A stretch of 64,000 bases of DNA from Rhodospirillum sp. (lineage in GTDB: Bacteria > Pseudomonadota > Alphaproteobacteria > Dongiales > Dongiaceae), in NCBI GenBank assembly GCA_013822765.1, contig PNKY01000002.1, forward strand, positions 496,001 to 560,000, written 5' to 3'. A model generated the notes under the pieces. The model saw only the letters and a list, made by a program, of their open reading frames with translations. It was not told the origin of the DNA and made no database searches. Numbering within the stretch: position 1 is the stretch's first letter; the number at the start of each line of letters is the position of its first letter. Position numbers and translations under genes: made by a program. This document shows, piece by piece, positions 51,746 to 61,491 of the stretch.

Positions 51746-53020
51746 TCAGATCTCCGCCAGCCAGCGCCGCGCCTCGTCGTCGCTCAGGTGGGATTTCTCC
51801 AGCCCCTGGCGGATGCGGGCGTTGCGCGCCAGGTCGGCGTTGGTGAGGCCGGGATAGGCCTTGTACCAGACGTCGGTCTTGACCTGCCGGCGGTGCAGGA
51901 AGTGCTTGAACATCTGCTCGCGCCACGCGCCGCGGTGCACCAGATAGTCGGTCGGCGGATAGGCGATGCCGTTGGAGAACACCAGGTTGAGCCCGAACGC
52001 CACCTTGTTGATGAAGTCGTCCATGTAGCTTTCCAGGCTGCCGTCGTAGTTGCTGGCGAAGAACACACGGCGATTGTCGTCCAGCAGGACCCAGCGCGCG
52101 AAATGGATGGTACTGACCCGCGCCAGCCGCCCGCGATTATAGAGGAAGATCGCCGACAGCCCGACGGCGCGCAGCGCGACCACGGTGATGGCAAGGCGGA
52201 ACCAGCCCGGCTTCAGCGAACCGATTGCGCTGAAAGGATTGGTCACATCGCGGTCCTCGTCGATCGCGATGGCGCGGGTGTAGGCGGCGTTCACCCGCTT
52301 GCGGGTCACCGGATCGGTGGTCTCGGCGCGCCGCAGCATGAGCAGGAAGAAGGGTGCAACGATGATCGTTGGAATGAACAGGAGAATGGCCAGGATCAGC
52401 AGGCCGACGATGCTGAGAATGAAGCCGATCCACTGGCCCAAGGTCCGCGGTTCCAGTGGCGTCAACCTCGGCCCATTGGCCATCGCCGCGCGCAGCTTGG
52501 CATGCAGCTGCCGCGCATCGCGCTCGCTCATGCCGGCGAGCGCGACCCGCAACGCCTCGTGCAGGGCCGCTTCCTCGCGCACTTGGCGGACGGTGCGGCC
52601 GATCCAGTTGACATAGATCGCCGTCGGCGGCGTCTGATGCGCGCGCATCCAGGCGAGCAGATCGGCGCGCGCGTCGAAGTCGTCGCAATGGGCGAAGATA
52701 TCGCGCAGGCCGTTGCCGGCTTCGGCGGCGATCCTCGCCAGCAGCGCGTCGCCCGGGCCGTCGCAATCCGCCAGGAAGATGAGCAGAACGCGCTCAGTTG
52801 CCGGCAGGCCGGGAAAGGCCGTGCGGTCGTCCAGCGTCTGATCGTCCGCGATCACGAAGCGCGCGACGTGGAGCGTGTCGAACCGGCCGAACGGGACCAG
52901 CCCGTTCATCGGATCGACCATGCCCGGTCCGCTGTTCATGGTGGCGAGCAGGTCGCGCAGGTCCTGCACCCGGTCCGGCCGGACCGGAGCGGTCACCATG
53001 AAGTGCCCCTGGGTGATCAA
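51746..53020 (-). CDS. Uncharacterised membrane-anchored protein upstream of DyP peroxidase
   Basis: 424 aa; central hydrophobic helices WIGFILSIVGLLILAILLFIPTIIVAPFFLLML; 5 bp upstream of the DyP ATG. Confidence 0.65.
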   Translation of the reverse strand: MITQGHFMVTAPVRPDRVQDLRDLLATMNSGPGMVDPMNGLVPFGRFDTLHVARFVIADDQTLDDRTAFPGLPATERVLLIFLADCDGPGDALLARIAAEAGNGLRDIFAHCDDFDARADLLAWMRAHQTPPTAIYVNWIGRTVRQVREEAALHEALRVALAGMSERDARQLHAKLRAAMANGPRLTPLEPRTLGQWIGFILSIVGLLILAILLFIPTIIVAPFFLLMLRRAETTDPVTRKRVNAAYTRAIAIDEDRDVTNPFSAIGSLKPGWFRLAITVVALRAVGLSAIFLYNRGRLARVSTIHFARWVLLDDNRRVFFASNYDGSLESYMDDFINKVAFGLNLVFSNGIAYPPTDYLVHRGAWREQMFKHFLHRRQVKTDVWYKAYPGLTNADLARNARIRQGLEKSHLSDDEARRWLAEI

Positions 53021-53042
53021 TCGCCAGCCCGGTCGAAGCCGG

Positions 53043-53480
53043 TCAGGACTTGAATTCGAGCGCGAAGTCGATCAGGCGCGACTTGTTCCAGTAGACCTTG
53101 CCGAGATAGACGTTCGGCGCGATCAGGCGGATCTCGTCGCGGATCCACTGCGCCACCATCGAGGTCTCGGAGTAATCGAGGACGATGCATTCCTTCTGGT
53201 CGAGCCAGCTCGGCGCCTTGTAGACCTTGGCGACGATCGCGTTGAGCCCGAACGGCAGGATGCGGTTGCGCAGGGTTCCGCTCGCGGCGTCGAACACCTT
53301 GCCCTGCCAGGCGAAGATGTTAACCAGCTTGGCGATCTCGTCGCTGAAATTGGTGCCGGGCGCCACGATCGCCGTGCCGTCGGCCGGGCCGTTCGGGATG
53401 GGGCCGGCCTCCTTCGCGCTGAACAACGCATCCAGCTCGGCCTGCGACTTAGTCAGAAGCTGTTTGATGGTCTCGCTCAT
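53043..53480 (-). CDS. Uncharacterised small soluble protein of the redox cluster
   Basis: 145 aa; beta-rich second half ECIVLDYSETSMVAQWIRDEIRLIAPNVYLGKVYW; short gap to next gene. Confidence 0.65.
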   Translation of the reverse strand: MSETIKQLLTKSQAELDALFSAKEAGPIPNGPADGTAIVAPGTNFSDEIAKLVNIFAWQGKVFDAASGTLRNRILPFGLNAIVAKVYKAPSWLDQKECIVLDYSETSMVAQWIRDEIRLIAPNVYLGKVYWNKSRLIDFALEFKS

Positions 53481-53725
53481 GATGTCACCCCCGCAAATGG
53501 AGCGCCCCCGCTACACAACGGCAGCGCCACTCGAAAAGAAAGCAAGCGCGACGCCGAACCCCCAGCGTGCGCAACTGCGATACGTGCGATGCAATGATAG
53601 TGTCGCAATCATACCCACGGGCGCTGGGACCATACAATGCGGAACGGCCCAGGATGCGCGGCTTGGTGATGTTAACATATTCTAGCGCATGGGCGTGGTG
53701 GGTCTCGCCAATCCTGGCCGCACGG

Positions 53726-55204
53726 CTAGTCCCCGAACAGGGATGGTTCCTGCTCCTTTCCGGTGCCCCTGCCTGAAATGCGCTGATAGGCGGCGAGCGC
53801 CGCCTGTCGCGCCTTGGCGTGATCCACGATGGGCAGCGGATAGGTCTGTCCGAGCGTTACGCCGGCGGCCGACAATTGGGCCTTCTGCGCGGTCCAGGGC
53901 TGGTGGATCGCGCCATCGGACAGTTTCGCCAGCTCCGGCACCCATTCCCGCACATAAGCGCCCCTGGGGTCGAACTTCTCGCCCTGCAGCACCGGGTTGA
54001 ACACGCGGAAGAACGGGGCGGCGTCGGCGCCGCAACCGGCGACCCATTGCCAGTTGCCGCCGTTCTGCGCCGGATCGGCATCGACCAGGGTGTCCCAGAA
54101 CCATTCCTCCCCGCGCTGCCAGGGAATCAGCAGATCCTTCACCAGGAACGAGGCCACGATCATGCGCACGCGATTATGCATCCAGCCGGTTTGCCAAAGC
54201 TGGCGCATGCCGGCATCGACGATCGGGTATCCGGTCTGGCCTCGCTGCCACGCGCGCAACAGCGCGGGATGATCCTTGGCGGGAAAGGCAGTGAACTTCG
54301 CCTGCATCGGTTGCCAGGTGAGATCCGGGAAATCGTGCAGCAGATGCATGTTGAAGTCGCGCCAGGCGATCTCGCGAACAAAGGGCAGGGCCTTGTCGCC
54401 GAGCCTGCGCGTGAGGTGGCGCCAGATCGCATGCACGCTGATCTCGCCCCAGGCGAGATGCGGCGACAGGCGTGACGTTCCGTCCCGATCGGGACGATCG
54501 CGCTCGGTCGCATAGCCCGCCGCGAGTTCGTCCGCGAAATGCGCGAGGCGCTGCTGCGCCGCGTGTTCGCCGGGCTCCCAGGCCCGCGCGATGGATTGCG
54601 TCCATGATTCGGTGACCTGCAAGGTGTCAAGCGGCACGCTCTCCGGCCAATGTGCAGGACCCTCGAGGCGCTTCGGCATGCGCAGTTCGGTCAGTGGTGT
54701 GTAGACGCCGCGCAGCCGGTTCCAGAACGGCGTGAACACCTTGAAGCCGCCACCGCTCGCCGTCCGCAGATGAAGCGGATCGTGCAGGTAGTTGGCATCG
54801 AACGTCTCGACGCCGATGCCGCGTTGCCGCAGCCAGCCAATCAGCGCCGCATCATCGCCGGCGTCGTCGCGACGGAGATTGAAGTAGACCGAGCGCGCGC
54901 CGGTTTCCGTCAGCAGCGAGTCCAGCTCCGCTTGCGGCGACCCCTGTCGGACGATCAATCTTGAGCCGAGCGCGCGCAGAGAGTCATCGAGCGCCACGAG
55001 CGATCGACCGCGCCACCAGCGGGCAGCACCGCCCGGACGGCGCGCCGATTCCTGGCCGTCGTCGTCGACGTAAACCGGGAGCACCGCCGCGTCGGCCGAG
55101 GAAGCCGCGGATAGAGCAGCGTTGTCGGCGATTCGCAGATCGCGCCGAAACCACACGATTCCCAGGGCTTTCTGTGGCCTCTCCGATGTCACGCTTGCAC
55201 TCAC
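53726..55204 (-). CDS. phrB: Deoxyribodipyrimidine photolyase
   Basis: IVWFRRDLRIADNAALSAA; WMHNRVRMIVASFLVKDLLIPWQRGEEWFWDTLVDADPAQNGGNWQWVAGCG. Confidence 0.95.
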   Translation of the reverse strand: MSASVTSERPQKALGIVWFRRDLRIADNAALSAASSADAAVLPVYVDDDGQESARRPGGAARWWRGRSLVALDDSLRALGSRLIVRQGSPQAELDSLLTETGARSVYFNLRRDDAGDDAALIGWLRQRGIGVETFDANYLHDPLHLRTASGGGFKVFTPFWNRLRGVYTPLTELRMPKRLEGPAHWPESVPLDTLQVTESWTQSIARAWEPGEHAAQQRLAHFADELAAGYATERDRPDRDGTSRLSPHLAWGEISVHAIWRHLTRRLGDKALPFVREIAWRDFNMHLLHDFPDLTWQPMQAKFTAFPAKDHPALLRAWQRGQTGYPIVDAGMRQLWQTGWMHNRVRMIVASFLVKDLLIPWQRGEEWFWDTLVDADPAQNGGNWQWVAGCGADAAPFFRVFNPVLQGEKFDPRGAYVREWVPELAKLSDGAIHQPWTAQKAQLSAAGVTLGQTYPLPIVDHAKARQAALAAYQRISGRGTGKEQEPSLFGD

Positions 55205-55352
55205 CCGCTCGTCAAAAGGCTGTCAAAAGCGACGGTATTAACCCGGTGCCTGTGACCCCGATCACACACAACACGTCTCCGTGATGCTCGAATTGTTGTC
55301 TATCGCGTAAGCGTAACTATATCAGAACTCGTTTCGCGCGCAGGAGGGACCA

Positions 55353-55868
55353 ATGCGCATATCACTAATCATTACCGGAGCCTGTCTATTGATCGTTGGC
55401 GCGGGTGTCGCCGTTGGACAGCACTCGCAGGCCATGACCATGAATATTGGCTCGCAACCGCAAGCGACCCGTGTGGCCGACGTGGCGCCGGGCACCGGTG
55501 GCATCCAGACATGGACCCGCATGATGGAGTTGGGTGGCCTGGAGAATTTCGGCAAGGCGCCGCAGACCATGTTCGTGCCTTCGGACGATGCGTTCCAGAC
55601 TCTTCCGACCGACGAGCTGAAGGCGTTGCTGTCGCCCGGCGAGAGCGATGCGCGGCGCGCCTTCCTGGCGCGTGGCGCGACCGATTCGCGGCTGACGCCG
55701 GAGGCGATCGCCGGCAAGCGCGTCTCGATCATCACGCTCGATGGCCGGCCCTTGACCATCGACGCCACCGGCGAAGAAGTGCTGGTCGGCGATGCCGAGG
55801 CGCTCGACGTGCGCCGGCTGCCGGATGGCAAGGTGATCTACGTCCTGGATCACACCCTGACTCGCTAA
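55353..55868 (+). CDS. Secreted fasciclin-domain protein
   Basis: Signal peptide; APQTMFVPSDDAFQTLPTDELKALL, fasciclin FAPTNxAF-like motif. Confidence 0.8.
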   Translation: MRISLIITGACLLIVGAGVAVGQHSQAMTMNIGSQPQATRVADVAPGTGGIQTWTRMMELGGLENFGKAPQTMFVPSDDAFQTLPTDELKALLSPGESDARRAFLARGATDSRLTPEAIAGKRVSIITLDGRPLTIDATGEEVLVGDAEALDVRRLPDGKVIYVLDHTLTR

Positions 55869-56008
55869 GGCGGGGCTCGTTGAGCGGAGCCCACTGAGCG
55901 GGCGCTGGCGCGGCACAAGGCGCTTGGGATAGAGTGAGACGGCCCAGACCCGCCTCGCGGAGATGCGAGGGCGGGCGAGGGCCGTTTCTTCTTGTCACCG
56001 CCGGATTC

Positions 56009-56782
56009 ATGAGCGCCATTCCCGATCGACCGATTGCCTTGCTCTCGCCCATGGTGGAGGAGCGCGACGCGCTGTTCCATCGTTTGACCGATGCCGCCAC
56101 ACACGCGATCGGAACGCTGCAGGTCGTGACGGGAAAGCTCGAAGGGCACAGTGTGGTCCTCGCCGAAAGCGGTGTCGGCAAGGTTGCGTCGGCCGCCATT
56201 ACGACGCTGATCGCCACGGCGCTCGATTGCCGTGCGATCGTGGTGTGTGGCGTTGCCGGCGGCATCGATCCGGAGCTTGGGATCGGCGACGTGGTGATCG
56301 CTGACCGCCTGATCCAGCACGACTACGGTCATCTCACCAACCAGGGCATCCGCAATTTCCGCCCCGGCATTGCGCCGCTTGGCGAGGCGCGCGATCGCAT
56401 CGCGTTCGACCTCCATCCCGAGCTGCTGATGCGGATCGGCGCCGCGGTGAAGGACATCCAGCTGCTGCCCTTGCCATCGGACCTGGGCGTCGTCACGCGG
56501 CGTCCGCCGCGCATCGCCTTCGGCCCGATCGTCAGCGGCGACCAGTTCATCAACAGCGAGGACGTGCGCGAGCGCTTGCACCGCGACTACGCCGCGCTGG
56601 CGGTGGAGATGGAAGGCGCGGCGGTCGCGCAGGCGGCCGAGCTGATCGGGATTCCCTGCATCGTCATCCGCTCCTTGAGCGATCTCGCCGGCGCGGAGAG
56701 TCATCTCGACTTCCCCAAGTTCCTGCGCGCGGTTGCGCCGACCGCGGCCGAGGTGGTTTCGCGCATCGTATCGGTGCTGTGA
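56009..56782 (+). CDS. 5'-methylthioadenosine/S-adenosylhomocysteine nucleosidase family
   Basis: IALLSPMVEERDALF...AESGVGKVASAAITTLIA...GVAGGIDPELGIGDVVIAD...AVEMEGAAVAQAAEL. Confidence 0.85.
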   Translation: MSAIPDRPIALLSPMVEERDALFHRLTDAATHAIGTLQVVTGKLEGHSVVLAESGVGKVASAAITTLIATALDCRAIVVCGVAGGIDPELGIGDVVIADRLIQHDYGHLTNQGIRNFRPGIAPLGEARDRIAFDLHPELLMRIGAAVKDIQLLPLPSDLGVVTRRPPRIAFGPIVSGDQFINSEDVRERLHRDYAALAVEMEGAAVAQAAELIGIPCIVIRSLSDLAGAESHLDFPKFLRAVAPTAAEVVSRIVSVL

Positions 56783-57003
56783 TGGTGCCGCAGCTGGGCG
56801 CCACCATCGCGACGCTGGTCGTGGCGCTCGGCTTCGCCGGGCTCGCCAACTGGCAGATGCGGCGGCCGTTCGAGCGGCGCTGGCTGCCGGTGGTTCCTTG
56901 GCTCGGCGTTCAGTTTCTGGCGGTTGCCATTGCCCTCATCATGCTCGCGCACCTGGTCTCGCTCTTGACCGGGCAGCCCTTCGGCCGCAACTACGCTCCC
57001 TAG
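56779..57003 (+). CDS. Small integral membrane protein
   Basis: 74 aa with two hydrophobic stretches, overlapping the nucleosidase stop. Confidence 0.5.
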   Translation: MMVPQLGATIATLVVALGFAGLANWQMRRPFERRWLPVVPWLGVQFLAVAIALIMLAHLVSLLTGQPFGRNYAP

Positions 57004-57009
57004 GGCCGT

Positions 57010-57429
57010 CTATCCTCCATAGGGCGACAGCGCGGTGCGCCAGGTCTCGACCTCGCGCGCCGCATCTCCGGGCTCGAACCGGATCGGCGCGGCTTGGCCC
57101 CAGATCGGCTTCGGCCAGGCCGGGTCATCCTTGAACCGGCCCAGCACGTGGACATGGAGTTGCGGCACTAGGTTGCCCAGGGCGGCGACGTTGATCTTGT
57201 CCGGACGGTGCAGATCCTTCAGCGCCTGGCTGGCCCAGGCGATCTCGTCCATCAGGCGCACCCGGTCGGCGGCCGACAGGTCGATTATCTCGCGGGCATC
57301 GGTCAGGCGCGGGACCAGGATCAACCAGGGGTAGGCGGCATCGTTCATCCGCAGCACCTGCGTCAGCGGCCAATCCACCAGGAACAGCCCGTCGGCTGCG
57401 AGCTGCGGATGCAAAGCGAATGTCGCCAT
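57010..57429 (-). CDS. HIT-family hydrolase
   Basis: NVAALGNLVPQLHVHVLGRFKDDPAWPKPIWG, HxHxH-type motif. Confidence 0.85.
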   Translation of the reverse strand: MATFALHPQLAADGLFLVDWPLTQVLRMNDAAYPWLILVPRLTDAREIIDLSAADRVRLMDEIAWASQALKDLHRPDKINVAALGNLVPQLHVHVLGRFKDDPAWPKPIWGQAAPIRFEPGDAAREVETWRTALSPYGG

Positions 57430-57543
57430 GAGAAAACTTTCTATTGCGCCTGGGACGGGGGCTGGGCTATCTCCCGGCCCGACTCACGCCTCTCCCCAAG
57501 CCTAACACATGTGCCACCCCGTCAATCCGAAGCCGGCCGCCTG

Positions 57544-58827
57544 ATGGTCAACGCGCTGCGCTCCGTCTTTTCGCTGCTGCTCGGCGCCGGGTTCATGGCT
57601 TTGGGCGTGGGCCTGCTCGGCCTGCTGCTGCCGATCCGGATGGGCCAGGAAGGGGTAGCGCCGCAGATCGCCGGCTACGTGATGTCGGCCTACTACGCCG
57701 GGTTCGTCGCCGGCAGCTTCATGGCCCAGAGGATCATCGGGCGAGTCGGCCATATCCGGGCCTTTGCCGCCTTCGCCGCCGTCCTGACCGCGTCGGTCAT
57801 GGTACACGCGCTGGTCTTCAATATCCCGGTCTGGGGCCTGATGCGCGCCGCGGTCGGCTTCTGCATGGCCGGCCTCTATGCGGTGATCGAGAGCTGGCTG
57901 AACGTCCGCAGCCCCAATGAGCTGCGTGGCCGGGTGCTGTCGATGTACACCCTCACCATCTACATCGCGTCGGGCATCGGGCAGCTCGCCATCAACATCG
58001 ACCCGAACATCCATCAGAATGCCGGCCTGCAGCTGTTCTGCCTGGGCGCGCTGCTGACCTCGCTCTCCCTGGTCCCGGTGGTCATGACCCGGGTGGCGGG
58101 GCCGGAGCTGGGCAACATCAAGACCATGAGCTTGGCCGGACTCTATAAGGCGTCCCCCCTCGGCACCGTGGCGACGGCGGGGGCGGGACTCATGAGCGGC
58201 TCGCTCTATGCCCTGGGGGCGGTCTACGGGACCCAGATCGAGCTGTCGATATTCGAGAACTCGGTTTTCATGGGGGCCCCGATCATCGGCGGCTTCCTCC
58301 TGCAATGGCCGATCGGTCGACTTAGCGACAAATTCGACCGACGCACCGTGCTATTCGGCGTGCTGATGGCCACGGTCGGGGCGGCCGTGCTGCTGGGCGC
58401 CTTCGCCTTTGCGGAAGGCAATTTCCTGCTGCTGGCGACCGCCAACCTGCTGCTGGGCGGCTTCCTGGCGACGATCTATCCGACCGCCGTCGCGCACGCC
58501 TTTGACTACATCGACCGCAGCCAGATGGTGGCCGCCAACAGCGGCATGCTGTTGGCCTGGGCCGTCGGCGCAACTGCCGGGCCGTTGATCGCGTCCTCAT
58601 TCATGGCGATCGGGCCGGCGGGTTTGTTCGTGTTCATCGCCAGCGTTGCCGTCACGCTGGCGGTCTATACCCGCTGGCGCATGAGCCGCCGCGCCGCCAA
58701 GCCGGCGGACGAGCAATCCAAATTCGTGCCGGTGCCGTCGACCTCTGCGATTGCGGGTGCGCTCGACCCGCGCGCCGATCCTTTACCGGAATTTTACTAT
58801 GAAGACGAAGACCCAGGTGACCGGTAA
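57544..58827 (+). CDS. MFS transporter (YcaD-like)
   Basis: MVNALRSVFSLLLGAGFMALGVGLLGLLLPIRMGQEG...; about 12 hydrophobic segments. Confidence 0.85.
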   Translation: MVNALRSVFSLLLGAGFMALGVGLLGLLLPIRMGQEGVAPQIAGYVMSAYYAGFVAGSFMAQRIIGRVGHIRAFAAFAAVLTASVMVHALVFNIPVWGLMRAAVGFCMAGLYAVIESWLNVRSPNELRGRVLSMYTLTIYIASGIGQLAINIDPNIHQNAGLQLFCLGALLTSLSLVPVVMTRVAGPELGNIKTMSLAGLYKASPLGTVATAGAGLMSGSLYALGAVYGTQIELSIFENSVFMGAPIIGGFLLQWPIGRLSDKFDRRTVLFGVLMATVGAAVLLGAFAFAEGNFLLLATANLLLGGFLATIYPTAVAHAFDYIDRSQMVAANSGMLLAWAVGATAGPLIASSFMAIGPAGLFVFIASVAVTLAVYTRWRMSRRAAKPADEQSKFVPVPSTSAIAGALDPRADPLPEFYYEDEDPGDR

Positions 58828-58868
58828 GGTCGCCCCCCGTAATCGCGCGCTTTTTTCGTCCAATCGAT

Positions 58869-58897
58869 AAAATCGAATCTTATCGCTAAGCGATTTT
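58869..58897 (+). terminator. Possible intrinsic terminator after the MFS gene
   Basis: aaaatcg-N15-cgatttt and nested atcgctaagcgattttt; weak AT-rich stem followed by T run. Confidence 0.3.
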
Positions 58898-59447
58898 TAA
58901 TCGGGCAAGGGCATTCTATGCCTGTATTTGCACCTTGACCGTGACCTTCAGAGCACCACACCCCGTGTCCCGCGCCAATCACACCGCCGACCAAGCTAAA
59001 CTGCCGATCATCGTTCGGGTCGGCCTGTGCGGTCACCGCCGGCTGCGTAAGCACGGAGCGACTCAAGCGGCCAGCGCGCCAAGGCGTACAACGCGGAAAG
59101 CGGAGCGGCGCACCTCGCGCCGGAGCGGCCTGTGACGCGCGCTGTGACACAACCCGTGATCGAATCGTGGCAAGCTCGTGAGAACTGCATCGCGCGTGTG
59201 TCGATCGATGAAATTCCATCTCTTCGAATCACACGCATAGGGTTAGACTCCTCCACACAGGTTCGGCGCTTGTTGGGTATGCGCATCGTCGCAAGGTGCG
59301 CGCGGGGGCTGGCGAAGCTCAGCGCAGCGACGGTGGCGTTCGGGGACGCTCAGCTATTTCCGCAAGACCGAGTTCGGACACCTGCACATGAACGCGCTTG
59401 GCCGATGGGCCGGGCGCGCACGAGTAACTTTTTGTTCTGAGGTTCGC

Positions 59448-59660
59448 ATGACCACGCGCCGCAAACCCATCTTCGCCCGCAACAAGAGGAGCGTCTCTCA
59501 GCCGCATTGGCTGTGGGTTGCCCTTAGCCTCTGTGTGCTGATCGCCGTGACCTTGTTCGACGTCGGCCAGAGCCATCACAGCTTCGCCACCACCACGCCC
59601 GACCAGCTCGAGCATCAGGCGCCGACTCAGGCCGAGACGCAGCTCCAGGCTTCGAGCTAG
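59448..59660 (+). CDS. Small single-pass membrane protein
   Basis: MTTRRKPIFARNKRSVSQPHWLWVALSLCVLIAVTLFDVGQSHHSF; one hydrophobic helix. Confidence 0.35.
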   Translation: MTTRRKPIFARNKRSVSQPHWLWVALSLCVLIAVTLFDVGQSHHSFATTTPDQLEHQAPTQAETQLQASS

Positions 59661-59668
59661 GCCATCAC

Positions 59669-61336
59669 TCAGCGCTGCGCTGTCCGCCAATTGGGGTGGA
59701 CGAAGACCGGTGCGTTTGATTTCGGCAGCGCCGGTTTGCCCAGGATCATGTCGGAGCATTTCTCCGCCATCATGATGGTCGGCGCATTGAGATTGCCGCT
59801 GACGATCGAAGGCATGATCGAGGCATCCACGACTCGTAGACCCTGAAGCCCATGGACCCGCGCCTGCGGGTCGACCACCGCCAGCTCGTCGGTGCCCATC
59901 TTGCAAGTGCAGCTGGGGTGATAAGCGCTGTCGCCCTTTTCCCGGATGAAGGCGTCGATCTCTGCATCGCTCTGGACCTTGGCGCCGGGGGCGATCTCCG
60001 GTCCGCGATATTGGTCGAACGCCTTCTGGGCAAAGATCTCGCGCGTCAGCTTGACCGCGTCGCGGAACTCGCGCCGGTCGGCCTCGGCCGCCAGGTAGAA
60101 GGGCTGGAGGCGCGGATGGTCCTTGGGGTTGGCGCTCTTCAGCTTGATCCAGCCGCGCGCCTCCTGCCGCATGTTGCCGATATGGACCTGGTAGGCGTGG
60201 CTGGTGCCGTTCTTGCGCCCGTGGTCGTTGACGGTCGAGGGCAGGAAGTGGAACTGCAGGTTGGGATGCTCGATTCCGGCGGCCGAGCGGATGAAGCCGC
60301 CGGCCTCCAGGTGCGCCGAGGTGCAGACCCCCTTGCGGGTCAGGAACCACTGCACGCCCGACATCGCCATGCGGTGCGGCTTGGTATAGGTGTAGAGCGT
60401 GATCGGCTTGGTGCAGTGCTGCTGGATATACATCTCCAGATGCTCCTGGAGATTCTGCCCGACGCCCGGCAGGTCATGCTGCACCGCGACCCCGGTCTCC
60501 TTCAGGTGGTCGGCCGGCCCGACGCCCGACAGCATCAGCAGCTGGGGCGAGTTGATCGCGCCGCCGGACAGGATGACCTCGCGCTCCGCCCTGTAGCGCA
60601 CGATCCGTCCGTTCTGCGAGAATTCGACGCCGACGGCGCGGCTGCCCTCGAACAGGACCCGCAGCACGAACGCGCTGGTCTCCACATGCATGTTGGGCCG
60701 TTTTTCGGCCGGCCGCAGGAACGCGGTCGAGGCTGACCAGCGCCGGCCGTGATGGATGGTCATGTCCATCTTGCCGAAGCCTTCCTGGCGATAGCCGTTC
60801 ATGTCTTCGGTGGCGGCATAGCCGGCCTGCTGCGCCGCCTGGATGAAGGCCTCGAACAGTTCATTGGGCTGGTCGGCGGTGTGGACCCACAACGGGCCGC
60901 TGTCGCCGTGATAGGCATCGCCGCCCTTCTCGCGATGCTCGGCGCGCCGGAAATAGGGCAGGATCTCCTGGTACGACCAGCCTTCGCAATTCTCCTTGAA
61001 GGCCCAGCGGTCGTAGTCGAGCGCGTGGCCGCGGATATAGACCATGGCGTTGAGCGACGACGAGCCGCCCAGCACCCGTCCGCGCGGCCAATACATGATG
61101 CGCTCGTTCATGTAGGGCTGCGGCTCGGTGTGATAGTACCAGTTGTACCGGTCGTCCATCAGGTTATACATGAGGGCGGCCGGCATGTGGATCTTCCAGT
61201 TCCACCACGCATCGCGCGGCCCGGCCTCGAGCAGGCACACCTTGTTGGCCGGATCCTCGCTCAGGCGGTACGAAAGCACGCACCCGGCGGACCCGCCGCC
61301 GACGATCAGGTAGTCATAGACGCCGTCGAATTTCAT
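59669..61336 (-). CDS. betA: Choline dehydrogenase
   Basis: DYLIVGGGSAGCVLSYRLSEDPANKVCLLEAGPRDAWWNWKIHMPAALMYNL; GMC family BetA. Confidence 0.95.
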   Translation of the reverse strand: MKFDGVYDYLIVGGGSAGCVLSYRLSEDPANKVCLLEAGPRDAWWNWKIHMPAALMYNLMDDRYNWYYHTEPQPYMNERIMYWPRGRVLGGSSSLNAMVYIRGHALDYDRWAFKENCEGWSYQEILPYFRRAEHREKGGDAYHGDSGPLWVHTADQPNELFEAFIQAAQQAGYAATEDMNGYRQEGFGKMDMTIHHGRRWSASTAFLRPAEKRPNMHVETSAFVLRVLFEGSRAVGVEFSQNGRIVRYRAEREVILSGGAINSPQLLMLSGVGPADHLKETGVAVQHDLPGVGQNLQEHLEMYIQQHCTKPITLYTYTKPHRMAMSGVQWFLTRKGVCTSAHLEAGGFIRSAAGIEHPNLQFHFLPSTVNDHGRKNGTSHAYQVHIGNMRQEARGWIKLKSANPKDHPRLQPFYLAAEADRREFRDAVKLTREIFAQKAFDQYRGPEIAPGAKVQSDAEIDAFIREKGDSAYHPSCTCKMGTDELAVVDPQARVHGLQGLRVVDASIMPSIVSGNLNAPTIMMAEKCSDMILGKPALPKSNAPVFVHPNWRTAQR

Positions 61337-61363
61337 GTGCCCCGTCCCGTTCTCTCTTCGTCA

Positions 61364-61454
61364 TGGTCGTGCTTGGCACGACCATCCACGAGTTTGCTCG
61401 CCGCTACTCAGTCCTGTTCCTCTACACTCGTGGATGGTCGGACCAAGTCCGACC
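61364..61454. repeat. Inverted-repeat element between betA and the betB remnant
   Basis: tggtcgtgcttggcacgaccatccacgag ... ctcgtggatggtcggaccaagtccgacc. Confidence 0.6.
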
Positions 61455-61491
61455 CTGACGGAGTGGGATTTTGGGGTCGCGCGCGTTCATC

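Noticed and set aside
58830-59447. Hidden gene or RNA in the MFS-betA intergenic gap
   Set aside because: Only weak short ORFs; no recognisable tRNA or conserved ncRNA structure could be supported by eye
59669-61336. Possible second redox cluster around the GMC-type gene
   Set aside because: Sequence and neighbourhood fit ordinary choline dehydrogenase betA
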